Assembly: GCA_049239925.1 (NCBI GenBank)
Contig: JBMLTO010000033.1
Location: forward strand, 1-14,326
DNA: 14,326 nt
Direction: 5' to 3'
From: Legionella_A sp049239925
GTDB lineage: Bacteria; Pseudomonadota; Gammaproteobacteria; Legionellales; Legionellaceae
Shown: piece after piece, positions 6,644 through 14,178 of the stretch
How positions within the stretch are numbered: position 1 is the stretch's first letter
Layout: every line of letters begins with the position of its first letter
Translations under genes and position numbers: made by a program
The notes under the pieces: generated by a model
The model's input: the letters and a program-made list of their open reading frames with translations, nothing else
Told to the model about the DNA's origin: nothing
Databases searched by the model: none

Positions 6644-6870
6644 GGGCGTGTTGACAATTCATTCTCCCGCCTAAGTACCGCGACTGTTGTTCGCGGCATC
6701 CATTCGCTCTTAATCAGCGGCAAATTTCTTCATACAGAGCACGCTATTCTGGATTTAGGTTCTCAATCAAATTTTTAGGGCAATGAATCAGGTTCATCTT
6801 TAACTTGGTCATTTCCTGGATGCCGCGAAGTCGCAGCACTTAGGCGGGAGAATGAATTGTCAACACGCCC
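6644..6870. mobile_element. 227-bp miniature inverted-repeat element (MITE-like), TA-flanked
   Basis: The ends are long inverted repeats beginning GGGCGTGTTGACAATTC; the first 33 bases agree perfectly and similarity continues for about 55 bases, including a subterminal hairpin near CCGCG/CGCGG. TA is present on both outer sides (6642-6643 and 6871-6872), which fits a 2-bp target duplication. The interior codes for nothing intact; on the minus strand it has a short frame MTKLKMNLIHCPKN... broken by TAG. One related end occurs alone at 12982-13038. No transposase is in the window, so the partner family is unknown; TA duplication suits IS630/Tc1 or some IS5-type elements. Confidence 0.82.
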
Positions 6871-6892
6871 TAATTATCGCAAAAAAACACAT

Positions 6893-9820
6893 CTATTCAT
6901 TCAGACTAACTTCTACACTCATCGGAGGAACTGGAGGTTTGATATTCGATGCTTTAAACTGAGCAGTAATCGCAAATAATACTTTTGATTGCACCTCAAA
7001 ACGAGTAAACAATTGTACATTTATGAAATATCGAACTTCAAATTCTATTAACGCCTCATCAATTTTTTTAAGAAGCACTTGGGGAGCAGGATCCATTAAT
7101 ATTTCAGGAATAATAGCTAAAACATCAAGAATTAATCGTTGAATCATCACTGGATCATCTTCTCGACCAACCCGAATAGGCAAAACAGTACGAATAACAC
7201 TGTCTTGATGAGTCCAGTTCGTAAAAGGCTTGTTAAATGTTTCAGCATTAGGAATCAAAACTTCCATATTATCCCAAGAGCAAACCCGCATTGAGCGAAT
7301 ACCAATATGCGCAACGCGGCCTTCATACTCTCCGAGAGTGATTAAATCACCTTCGCGTACAGGACGTTCTATTAGCAACATCAATCCACCGATGATATTA
7401 CTTGCAAAGTCACGCAAACCAAAACCCATACCAACTGCAAGACCACCTAAAATCATAGACATTCCACTAAAATCTAGTCCAAGTACTCTTAATGTGATAA
7501 ATCCACCAATTAAAATAACTGCATATTGAGTAAACACAGAAAGACTATTGCGGATACCTGCATCCCTAGCATTTCGATATAGCCAACGATAGCAAAACTC
7601 ACGTGTCCATTTCGACGCCCATAGAAATACAAATAATAAAATAGTGAACTCGGCTGTGCTTTGTAAGGTGATCCGGACTCCAGATAAATTAATAAAGGGA
7701 TATTGACTTATTTTGATCAGGTAGGTCATCACCCAAGAATCTGATGACCAACCAAAAGCTTGAAATAGAACTGTAATGCTAAGCAGAATCAATAATAAAC
7801 GTAAAATTTTATCTAATGGCTTTAAGATTACCTCGATCCATAACCACCCATTGCGTAATGTAGAGATCATCCATTCTGAGAGCAATTCTAAAGCATCAAA
7901 TATCAAGCCTCTTACTAGAACATGTCCACTAATGATCAATAATACACAAACGAGGTAACTACTTAAGGTCCATGCTAAATTAAAATAACCCACCAAACCA
8001 ATTAATGCTGTAGAGAATAACGTGATAGGAGCTAAATTGATTAAAACTGTTAATGCATTGCGTAAATAACGTTTTTTAGTATTGTAAAAGGGGCTCAGTA
8101 GATAGGGTATAACATCTTTACTTTTCCAGGCCACAACTGATACAGCCAATAGAAATAACATAAAAACTCGATTGAATATATCTTGCATAATTAAAGATAG
8201 AGGTAATTGCTGGCTAAATATCATTAAAACAGTTGACCAACCTCCAACCATAAATAATATGCGTAATTGATAATACAAACGTACATCTTTGCCAGTTTCA
8301 TCAGAAAGCCGCTCTAAGAGTATTAACCTTGCGATTAAAATTAAATTACGAAAAGCAAGCCAGACAGATAATATATCAACTAATAAACGATAATTGCTTA
8401 CCGGAACATGGTTCAGATAAACGGTGGTTAATATAATTGCTAAAGTGGCCAGTAATATGATGTTTCGCTGAACTAATAAAATTAAACCATCGTATAAATG
8501 CGCAGATAATCTAGCACGTTCTTTTTGTTCAACAATTAGTAATAATCGATATATGGTAATTGCAACACCTAGGATGAGCACTAAAGACAACCAATAAAAA
8601 GTTGCAGACCACGTATCTTGCCAAACATAGTTATCTTTAACTTTAAGTAATAAATTTTTTAAATAATCATATAACTGTTCTGGAATTTGTAATCCATGGG
8701 CACATAAAACAAGCCAACTATCTAAATGGTATTCAGTAAATGTTTGTCTAACAGATAATTGTTTAGTTAATTGCTGCTCGCGTTTAACCAATAAATCTTG
8801 TAATTTTTCTTGCTGTAATTCAATCCGTTCCAATCTTGATTTTGCAGTTTTGAGCAATATGCTTGCCTCTCTTTTTAAGTGCATGTCGATCAAAACTGTT
8901 TGCTCATTGCTTAATAATTCAATCATTTTTTTAAGTGATTGACTAATTGTAGATAAGGTATTTAGAGCTCGTTGATAAGTTACGATGATTTCTTGTATGG
9001 TTTTAGCATCATGGCTTTTAAATAAATAGTACTCTGTTTTCACCAATCTTTTCTGTATTTCTAATTCGCTAATTCTATGCAAAATCAATATGATTTTTTG
9101 ATTATTAATCAAAAGCATTGACTCATAATTAAATGAATTATTAAAATTATTAACTGATGAATTCACTTCTTGTAATTCAGTATTTTTCTGATAAAGACTA
9201 TTTTTTTCTTCATTAAGCGAATCTATACGTTTATTAAGCTCCTCTAATTGTTGGTCTTTTTTATAGGATGCTTCGCATAACTGCAAAAATTTTTTTTCAG
9301 CATATAATTTCTGTTGATACTGATGAGCAAGATCTAAATTATCAGAAATTAACTCCACGGTTTTATTGGTCACTTCACTTAAAGTAGTTATTTTAATCGC
9401 TTGCTCTTGTGCAACTAATTCTTGTTCCTTTGAGCTGGGTGATTGCTGTAATTTTTTTACATGGCGCATTAGCTTTTGTTGTTGCTTTTGTTGCTCAAAC
9501 AAAAAACTTTCTAGATTAGATATCCTAGAATCCGTTATTGCTATCATTTTTGCATTCTGCAACTGACGATCTAATAAATTCTGTTGATCGCTTGGGGCTG
9601 TTAGATGCATTAAATTATTATTAGCAATCGTTAAATTTGTTTTTTCCTGTGCTAAATATTGTACTAGTTTATTAGAACCTTTATTAGAATCATCTATCGT
9701 ACCAGCAACACCAGCAGCAGTATTAAATAAAAACAAATAAGTCAATAAAAAAACAACAAGCAAAGGATAGCCTTTTGTACATAGGCTATCCCGAAAAAAA
9801 ACATTATTTTGACTGTACAT
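6893..9820 (-). CDS. MscS-family mechanosensitive channel, large MscK/MscM-like type
   Basis: Counting from the upstream TTG at 9829, the frame is 978 aa; from the ATG used here it is 975. It has an N-terminal export signal (about 20-45), a long periplasmic coiled coil (about 50-360, Gln/Lys/Glu-rich), some 10-11 membrane spans between 405 and 815, and a C-terminal MscS core. The pore helix is SMILGGLAVGMGFGLRDFASN, rich in Gly and Ala as the family requires, followed by IIGGLMLLIERPVREGD, the beta domain (VAHIGIRSMRV..WDN.EVLIPN) and the alpha/beta cage domain. It is an inner-membrane tension valve released on hypo-osmotic shock. It overlaps the aspS end by 17 bases in another frame, so the two are co-transcribed. 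No clear ribosome site; coupling to aspS translation is likely. Confidence 0.93.
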   Translation of the reverse strand: MYSQNNVFFRDSLCTKGYPLLVVFLLTYLFLFNTAAGVAGTIDDSNKGSNKLVQYLAQEKTNLTIANNNLMHLTAPSDQQNLLDRQLQNAKMIAITDSRISNLESFLFEQQKQQQKLMRHVKKLQQSPSSKEQELVAQEQAIKITTLSEVTNKTVELISDNLDLAHQYQQKLYAEKKFLQLCEASYKKDQQLEELNKRIDSLNEEKNSLYQKNTELQEVNSSVNNFNNSFNYESMLLINNQKIILILHRISELEIQKRLVKTEYYLFKSHDAKTIQEIIVTYQRALNTLSTISQSLKKMIELLSNEQTVLIDMHLKREASILLKTAKSRLERIELQQEKLQDLLVKREQQLTKQLSVRQTFTEYHLDSWLVLCAHGLQIPEQLYDYLKNLLLKVKDNYVWQDTWSATFYWLSLVLILGVAITIYRLLLIVEQKERARLSAHLYDGLILLVQRNIILLATLAIILTTVYLNHVPVSNYRLLVDILSVWLAFRNLILIARLILLERLSDETGKDVRLYYQLRILFMVGGWSTVLMIFSQQLPLSLIMQDIFNRVFMLFLLAVSVVAWKSKDVIPYLLSPFYNTKKRYLRNALTVLINLAPITLFSTALIGLVGYFNLAWTLSSYLVCVLLIISGHVLVRGLIFDALELLSEWMISTLRNGWLWIEVILKPLDKILRLLLILLSITVLFQAFGWSSDSWVMTYLIKISQYPFINLSGVRITLQSTAEFTILLFVFLWASKWTREFCYRWLYRNARDAGIRNSLSVFTQYAVILIGGFITLRVLGLDFSGMSMILGGLAVGMGFGLRDFASNIIGGLMLLIERPVREGDLITLGEYEGRVAHIGIRSMRVCSWDNMEVLIPNAETFNKPFTNWTHQDSVIRTVLPIRVGREDDPVMIQRLILDVLAIIPEILMDPAPQVLLKKIDEALIEFEVRYFINVQLFTRFEVQSKVLFAITAQFKASNIKPPVPPMSVEVSLNE

Positions 9821-11582
9821 TTGTGGCAAGTCGTACCCCTAATTCGGAGAGTTGTGTACTCGCTACCGGGGCAGGAGCGCTTGTTAGTAGACAAGAAGCT
9901 GATTGTGTTTTAGGAAATGCAATAACATCGCGTATAGAACTAGAACCAGTCAATAGCATTGCCAAACGATCTATGCCAAGCGCAATGCCTCCATGCGGCG
10001 GGCAACCAAACTGCAAGGCATCTAACAAAAATCCAAATTTATCCTTAGCTTCTTGTGCGTCAATGCCAAGCAGTTCAAACACAGTCTGCTGCAATTGCGG
10101 CTGATGAATTCGAATTGATCCCCCTCCAATTTCATAACCATTTATAACAATATCATAAGCCTTTGCTAAGGCTATCTGCGGATTATCTTTTAGCAATTCG
10201 GGAGATAGATCGTGCGGAGATGTAAATGGATGATGCATAGCTTGCAAACGTTTTGTATTTGGATCTTGTTCGAACATAGGCCAATCAATGACCCATAATA
10301 AACGCCAGCCTGATTCTACTAGCTTGCAGTCATGTCCAAGTTTTATACGTAATGCACCCATGGCTTCATTAACAATTTTTTGCTTATCGGCACCAAAAAA
10401 TATGACATCCCCTGTACAAGCATTTACTCGATCTAAAATAGATAAGATAACTTCATCTGGTAAGAACTTTAATATAGGTGATTGCAAACCATCTAGGCCT
10501 TTACTACAATCATTCACTTTAATATAGGCCAAACCTTTTGCACCATACAACTCAACAAATTCGCCATAAGTATCGAGCTCTTTTCGACTAAGCTGGCACC
10601 CATTCGGCAACCGCAATGCAACAACTCGACTATCGACATCATTCGCTGGTATGGTAAATACTTGAAAGCCACAGTCTTGGACGAGATCAGCAATATCAAC
10701 TAACTCTAATGGATTTCTTAAGTCCGGCTTATCACTACCAAAACGTCTGATTGCTTCAGCATAAGTCATTTTTGGTATAGGTGGTAATTCAATCCCTAAA
10801 AGCTTTAAAAATATTTTTTTCAATAAGCCTTCAATAAGATTCAAAATAACTTGCTCATCAATAAAAGACATTTCTATATCAAGCTGAGTGAATTCAGGTT
10901 GTCTATCGGCCCTTAAATCTTCATCGCGAAAACAACGAACGATTTGATAATATTTATCAAATCCAGACATCATCAACAATTGCTTGAAAAGCTGTGGTGA
11001 TTGCGGTAGAGCGTAAAATTCGCCAGGATGAACTCGAGATGGAACCAAATAATCGCGAGCCCCTTCAGGCGTAGCTTTCGTTAACATAGGCGTTTCAATA
11101 TCGCAAAAACCATGTTCATTCAGATAGTCACGCATACAGCGTGTTAACGCATGACGCAACATTAAATTATATTGCATCTCAGGACGTCTTAAATCTAAAT
11201 AACGATAGCGATAGCGTAAATCCTCGCTAGTTATTTGATGCTCATCTGGTAAAAAAGGAGGAACTTGTGCTTGATTTAAAATCTCTAGCGTTAAACCAAC
11301 AATTTCGATTTGCCCTGTGAGCATTTTTTCATTGACCATGCCTTGCGGACGAGGCCTAACTTTACCACTGAGTCGTAATACAAATTCATGCCTTAATTTC
11401 TCAGCAACAGCAAAGATTTCGGCACGCTCAGGTTCATAAACAACTTGAACTAGCCCAGAACTATCACGAATATCAAGAAAAATAACACCACCATGATCAC
11501 GTCGATTATGCACCCAACCACAGACAGTTACTTGTTGTTCGAGCATCTGTACATTTACGTCTGTGCAGTAATGTGTTCTCAT
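9804..11582 (-). CDS. aspS: Aspartyl-tRNA synthetase, probably non-discriminating type
   Basis: This 592-aa bacterial-type AspRS has an N-terminal anticodon-binding OB fold (about 15-105, VTVCGWVHNRRDHGGVIFLD), class II motif 2 (FRDEDLRADRQPEFTQLDIE, 218-237), the GAD insertion (about 300-425), and motif 3 (GGIALGIDRLAMLLTG, 531-546). It charges tRNA-Asp with aspartate. The HGG after the NRRD segment and the Gly81 in RPQG agree with the residues that in Pseudomonas aeruginosa define the non-discriminating enzyme, which also charges tRNA-Asn for GatCAB; this is inference. AAGG (11590-11593) lies 7 bases before the ATG. DUF502 lies 84 bases upstream. Confidence 0.98.
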   Translation of the reverse strand: MRTHYCTDVNVQMLEQQVTVCGWVHNRRDHGGVIFLDIRDSSGLVQVVYEPERAEIFAVAEKLRHEFVLRLSGKVRPRPQGMVNEKMLTGQIEIVGLTLEILNQAQVPPFLPDEHQITSEDLRYRYRYLDLRRPEMQYNLMLRHALTRCMRDYLNEHGFCDIETPMLTKATPEGARDYLVPSRVHPGEFYALPQSPQLFKQLLMMSGFDKYYQIVRCFRDEDLRADRQPEFTQLDIEMSFIDEQVILNLIEGLLKKIFLKLLGIELPPIPKMTYAEAIRRFGSDKPDLRNPLELVDIADLVQDCGFQVFTIPANDVDSRVVALRLPNGCQLSRKELDTYGEFVELYGAKGLAYIKVNDCSKGLDGLQSPILKFLPDEVILSILDRVNACTGDVIFFGADKQKIVNEAMGALRIKLGHDCKLVESGWRLLWVIDWPMFEQDPNTKRLQAMHHPFTSPHDLSPELLKDNPQIALAKAYDIVINGYEIGGGSIRIHQPQLQQTVFELLGIDAQEAKDKFGFLLDALQFGCPPHGGIALGIDRLAMLLTGSSSIRDVIAFPKTQSASCLLTSAPAPVASTQLSELGVRLATNVQSK

Positions 11583-11611
11583 AAAATCGCCTTTAATAAT
11601 TGTTTGGTAAT

Positions 11612-11628
11612 AACTTCCTTAGGAAGTT
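11612..11628 (-). promoter_or_regulatory. Perfect 7-bp hairpin in the aspS leader
   Basis: AACTTCC and GGAAGTT are perfect inverted repeats around TTA, placed 29 bases upstream of the aspS start. There is no T tail, so it is not a normal terminator. It could be an mRNA-stability or processing site, or an operator. Confidence 0.35.
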
Positions 11629-11666
11629 TGGTTAATGTTTTAAGACAGAAGACTATAATATTAGGT

Positions 11667-12296
11667 TTACTTTATTAAACCATCGTTCCCTACAGTGCTT
11701 GATTGCATCACGCCTAGCGATATTGTAAATTTTAGTGCCTCATCCACGGTCATAGACAATTCTACAACCTCGGATTTAGGTAACATTAATAAAAATCCAG
11801 ATGTAGGATTTGGTGTCGTTGGAACAAAAACTGAAACCATCTCCATATTTAAATGCCTGTTAACGTGCTCACTACCAACACCGGTTTGAAATGCTAATGT
11901 CCATGTACCTTTTCGTGGGTACTCAATTAACAAAACTTTGCGAAAAGCCTCACTATTAGTAGAAAAAATTGCTTGAATAATTTGTTTTGAAGCATTGTAA
12001 ATAGACCTGACCAAAGGAATACGTTCTAGTATTGATTCACTCCAGCCCATTAAACGTTGTCCTAAGAAATTAGTGGCCACTAACCCTGTGGCAAGCAACA
12101 CAACTAACGATAAGATAACGCCAGCGCCGGGCAAATGAACACCAACGAGCTGTTCAGGACGATAAGCATAAGGCAATAAGGCAATTGTTTGGTCCAGCAA
12201 ATCGACAATAAATCGTAAAACGACAAAAGTAATAATAATAGGAAACCAAACCACTAAACCGGCTAGTAGATAACTACGCAAAAATTTACTGTTCAA
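11667..12296 (-). CDS. DUF502 family membrane protein
   Basis: This 209-aa protein matches the DUF502 family found next to aspS in many gammaproteobacteria. It has two membrane spans (about 7-32 and 55-78, e.g. GVILSLVVLLATGLVATNFLG), then a soluble part with the family text IPLVRSIYNASKQIIQAI, EYPRKGTWTLAFQTG, and VFVPTTPNPTSGFLLMLPKSEVVELSMTVDEALKFTISLGVM. Its function is unknown; it sits in the inner membrane. The start is TTG at 12294-12296, sharing bases with the TGA stop of the preceding gene (TTGA). AGGTGA lies 6 bases before it, which supports this unusual start and indicates translational coupling. Confidence 0.93.
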   Translation of the reverse strand: MNSKFLRSYLLAGLVVWFPIIITFVVLRFIVDLLDQTIALLPYAYRPEQLVGVHLPGAGVILSLVVLLATGLVATNFLGQRLMGWSESILERIPLVRSIYNASKQIIQAIFSTNSEAFRKVLLIEYPRKGTWTLAFQTGVGSEHVNRHLNMEMVSVFVPTTPNPTSGFLLMLPKSEVVELSMTVDEALKFTISLGVMQSSTVGNDGLIK

Positions 12297-12583
12297 GGGT
12301 TATCACCTGTGCTAGCTGTTTGTTTAACTGCCGTTTTTTCATTGCCGGTAGACTCTTGACTTGATGAGGTCGACGAGGCAGCGTTATTTGCAGTGTTTTT
12401 TTTATCTTTAAAATCAGTGACATACCAACCAGTACCTTTTAGTTGAAAACCAGCTGCCGAGACTAACCGTGTAAGAGAACTATTAGAGCAAGCTGGGCAT
12501 ACTGTAGATGGCTGCTCACTGACTTTTTGCATCAGTTCAAGATGATGGTTACAAGCAGTACATTGATATTCATAAATTGGCAT
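12293..12583 (-). CDS. FmdB-family zinc-ribbon regulatory protein
   Basis: This 96-aa protein begins MPIYEYQCTACNH and carries the paired CxxC zinc ribbon (CTAC, then CPACS), the FmdB/CxxC_CXXC_SSSS family signature. The tail after GTGWYVTDFKDKK is a low-complexity Ser/Thr/Asn region. Relatives are small zinc-binding proteins, some first seen as regulators of formamidase/amidase genes; the real role is unknown. The frame is open to 12598, but ATG at 12581-12583 has GGGGGA at 7 bases and gives the canonical MPIYEY start. It opens the operon that continues into DUF502, aspS and the channel gene. Confidence 0.93.
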   Translation of the reverse strand: MPIYEYQCTACNHHLELMQKVSEQPSTVCPACSNSSLTRLVSAAGFQLKGTGWYVTDFKDKKNTANNAASSTSSSQESTGNEKTAVKQTASTGDNP

Positions 12584-12609
12584 CAAGCAATCCCCCATAT
12601 ACGTAAAAT

Positions 12610-12625
12610 GGGTATTTAAACACCC
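12610..12625. promoter_or_regulatory. 16-bp near-perfect palindrome in the FmdB leader
   Basis: GGGTATTTAAACACCC is symmetric except for one A/C pair and has no loop, so it is more a DNA operator shape than an RNA hairpin. It lies between the promoter at 12683-12711 and the FmdB start. Which regulator would bind is unknown. Confidence 0.35.
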
Positions 12626-12682
12626 TAAATTAAAAATAGTTTACAATAAATGTCTAAAGTAACTGCAAATAAAAGAACAAGA

Positions 12683-12711
12683 ATTATAGCTAAGTCACCC
12701 TATGTAAACAA
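12683..12711 (-). promoter_or_regulatory. Sigma70-type promoter of the FmdB-DUF502-aspS operon
   Basis: On the minus strand, TTGTTT (12706-12711) and a perfect TATAAT (12683-12688) are 17 bases apart. Transcription would start near 12676, giving a leader of about 93 bases to the FmdB ATG. Confidence 0.6.
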
Positions 12712-12736
12712 TATCAAGACTTACTAAATATCCCGA

Positions 12737-12903
12737 CATTTTTCCCAGGACCGTTCGTCCTGATGAGCGTGCGTAGCAGGCTTCTCGAAAAGCTAGATCC
12801 TAAATAAAAAAACATCAAGACTATTTTTTCTTTCGTTAAGCTAAGTAGGAAAACTTGTCCCTGTCACCTGAGATTAGGGCTTCCTTCTTTTTTCAGCGCC
12901 ATC
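12737..12903 (-). repeat. Dispersed repeat copy B with degenerate REP palindrome
   Basis: On the minus strand this matches 548-710 over its whole length with scattered changes. Its REP arms have drifted: the inner stem is now GCCTGCTACGCACGC-like and imperfect, while the right arm forms a perfect hairpin CAGGAC-GAACG-GTCCTG. It ends GGGAAAAATG, like copy A. Beyond the ATG the sequence (MSGYLVSLDIVYIG then stop) is not related to copy A. It lies between the orphan inverted repeat at 12982 and the FmdB promoter. Confidence 0.85.
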
Positions 12904-12981
12904 CTTAGATTTTTTTTTCGGCGATCAAGGCTTCTATTCTGGGCTTGTCAGCATGGAAACAGCCTCAAGGTAGGATAAAAA

Positions 12982-13038
12982 TGGATGCCGCGAACAAGTA
13001 GCGGCACTTAGGCGGGAGAATGAATTGTCAACAAGCCC
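12982..13038 (-). mobile_element. Orphan terminal inverted repeat of the 227-bp element family
   Basis: Reading from 13038 leftwards, the sequence begins GGGCTTGTTGACAATTC and matches the end of the 6644-6870 element through GGCGGGAG, CCTAAGTGCCGC and the subterminal TGCCGC/GCGGCA hairpin, up to GGCATCCATT. TA lies on the outer side (13039-13040). The partner end is missing and the sequence to the left (12904-12981) is not like the interior of the complete element, so it is a truncated or larger member. Confidence 0.75.
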
Positions 13039-13074
13039 TACCCTCTCTCTTTGCAGCAGATAGAACTTAATCGA

Positions 13075-14037
13075 TTAAACTAGGGTTGATGGTGCAACTA
13101 GGTAACAATTATTCGAAGAAGAAGAAGAAGAAGAAGAAGACGATGATGATGTAGATGTAGAAGCAGTTGTCATAAATATACTAGATGACTTTGCTATTTC
13201 TGTTGCTATAGAAACATTCATATCAGCTTTCGATAAATGTTCTAGCGATTCTGTAGCTGTATTACTTGCAGCTGAAAGAACATCGATTGAATTTTTTTTA
13301 ATCGAATGATTGTCTCTTTGTTCTTTTTTTAACAGTGAATCTCGTAACTTATACAAGGATTGTTGCGGTGCATCTGTACGTGATGCAGCTAAAAAAGACT
13401 TCCAATTTTCAGCCAAAACATCACTGGGCAATTTGAACCAAAAACTATAAAAAATGGTCTCATCTAATAAAATCTGATGAACAGGATTTAACAACTCAGC
13501 CAAAGTATTCTGATCGAAGCACTTACCTTCGTATAAACGTGAGATAATGGCAGAGATAATGTTCAAATTTTTCTGAGAAATCAGTATGTCACGGTTAGCT
13601 GGAGTCAAACAATCGATTGCTTGAAGATAGGCTAATGCCGTTGCACATGAAGAGTAGTTTTTGTGATTGAATACTCCTTCAAAATTTTCTTGCGTTAAAA
13701 ACTCCATCCGTTGCATAAACTTCACAACAGAGGCAACCTCCGATAAGTTTTTATATTTAAGTACCATTTTACAATTAGCAGGAACACAGAGAGCCGCTTG
13801 CTGCAAATAACTGAATATATCTGCAGATGCTACTGGATCTTTACTAGTTAAAGCATCTTCAATCATACGTTCATCCGTAATTCCAGCATGCTTCATGATA
13901 GACCATGCTTCTAGCTTAATATTATGTTTTACTGACTGTTGGCCGCTGAGTGGCAAATGGATAGTTGACTTGAGCATTTTTACGCATAATTCAATTAGTA
14001 TGTCTTTTATTCTATCTAAATGGTAAATTTTAATCAA
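13075..14037 (-). CDS. Helical-repeat protein (about 30-residue repeats) with polyserine tail
   Basis: Residues are counted from the TTG at 14037. About 50-175 contain four head-to-tail helical units of 30-31 residues, for example LTQENFEGVFNHKNYSSCAT and LTPANRDILISQKNLNIISA, with consensus L-T-x-x-N near the start and K-N in the middle. Such LT..N repeats recur, to my knowledge, in unnamed Legionella proteins, including candidate Dot/Icm effectors. The C-terminal third is polar and ends in TASTSTS with 12 consecutive Ser (297-308) and a short hydrophobic tail. No catalytic motif is seen. ATG at 13975-13977 is an alternative start; neither has a clear ribosome site. The frame continues upstream through one TAA into 14038-14157, so this may be the body of a broken gene. 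Confidence 0.7.
   Translation of the reverse strand: MIKIYHLDRIKDILIELCVKMLKSTIHLPLSGQQSVKHNIKLEAWSIMKHAGITDERMIEDALTSKDPVASADIFSYLQQAALCVPANCKMVLKYKNLSEVASVVKFMQRMEFLTQENFEGVFNHKNYSSCATALAYLQAIDCLTPANRDILISQKNLNIISAIISRLYEGKCFDQNTLAELLNPVHQILLDETIFYSFWFKLPSDVLAENWKSFLAASRTDAPQQSLYKLRDSLLKKEQRDNHSIKKNSIDVLSAASNTATESLEHLSKADMNVSIATEIAKSSSIFMTTASTSTSSSSSSSSSSSSNNCYLVAPSTLV
13115..13140. repeat. Trinucleotide microsatellite (GAA)8 / (TCT)8
   Basis: Eight GAA units encode part of the polyserine tract on the minus strand. Slippage here would change the Ser count by whole codons and would not break the frame. Confidence 0.85.
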
Positions 14038-14157
14038 TTAAAATATTACAGGATTCGATCGAGCATTCTTTGTTTCTTCTGAGCCTGTATCTAAATAAAA
14101 CTGATGTTCGGATTTCGAAACAGACTTATTTGCCCCCATTGATTCGACTTTAGCCAT
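14038..14157 (-). pseudogene. 39-codon N-terminal fragment in frame with the helical-repeat gene
   Basis: ATG at 14155-14157 opens MAKVESMGANKSVSKSEHQF and ends ...NARSNPVIF with TAA at 14038-14040. The next codon on the same frame is the TTG used as the start of the helical-repeat gene, so the two together read as one 360-residue frame with a single stop. The simplest reading is a nonsense mutation (for example GAA to TAA). It could also be a real small upstream gene. GGGA lies 4 bases before the ATG, inside the REP right arm. Confidence 0.55.
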
Positions 14158-14160
14158 TGT

Positions 14161-14178
14161 TCCCAGGACCGTTCGCCC
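14161..14178 (-). repeat. Half REP palindrome used as 3' exon of a group II intron
   Basis: On the minus strand GGGCGAACGGTCCTGGGA is identical to the right arm of the REP palindrome at 690-705 up to the last two bases. The left arm is absent and replaced by the intron end. Confidence 0.7.

Noticed and set aside
9775..10104. 109-codon plus-strand frame over the aspS 3' end
   Set aside because: It is antisense to conserved aspS motif 3 and has no independent coding signal.
548..12903. Composite transposon bounded by the 160-bp inverted repeats
   Set aside because: The repeats carry no transposase and the interior is ordinary chromosomal genes such as aspS and mutH.
13115..13140. Microsatellite as an on/off phase-variation switch
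   Set aside because: The repeat unit is three bases inside a coding frame, so length changes cannot shift the frame.
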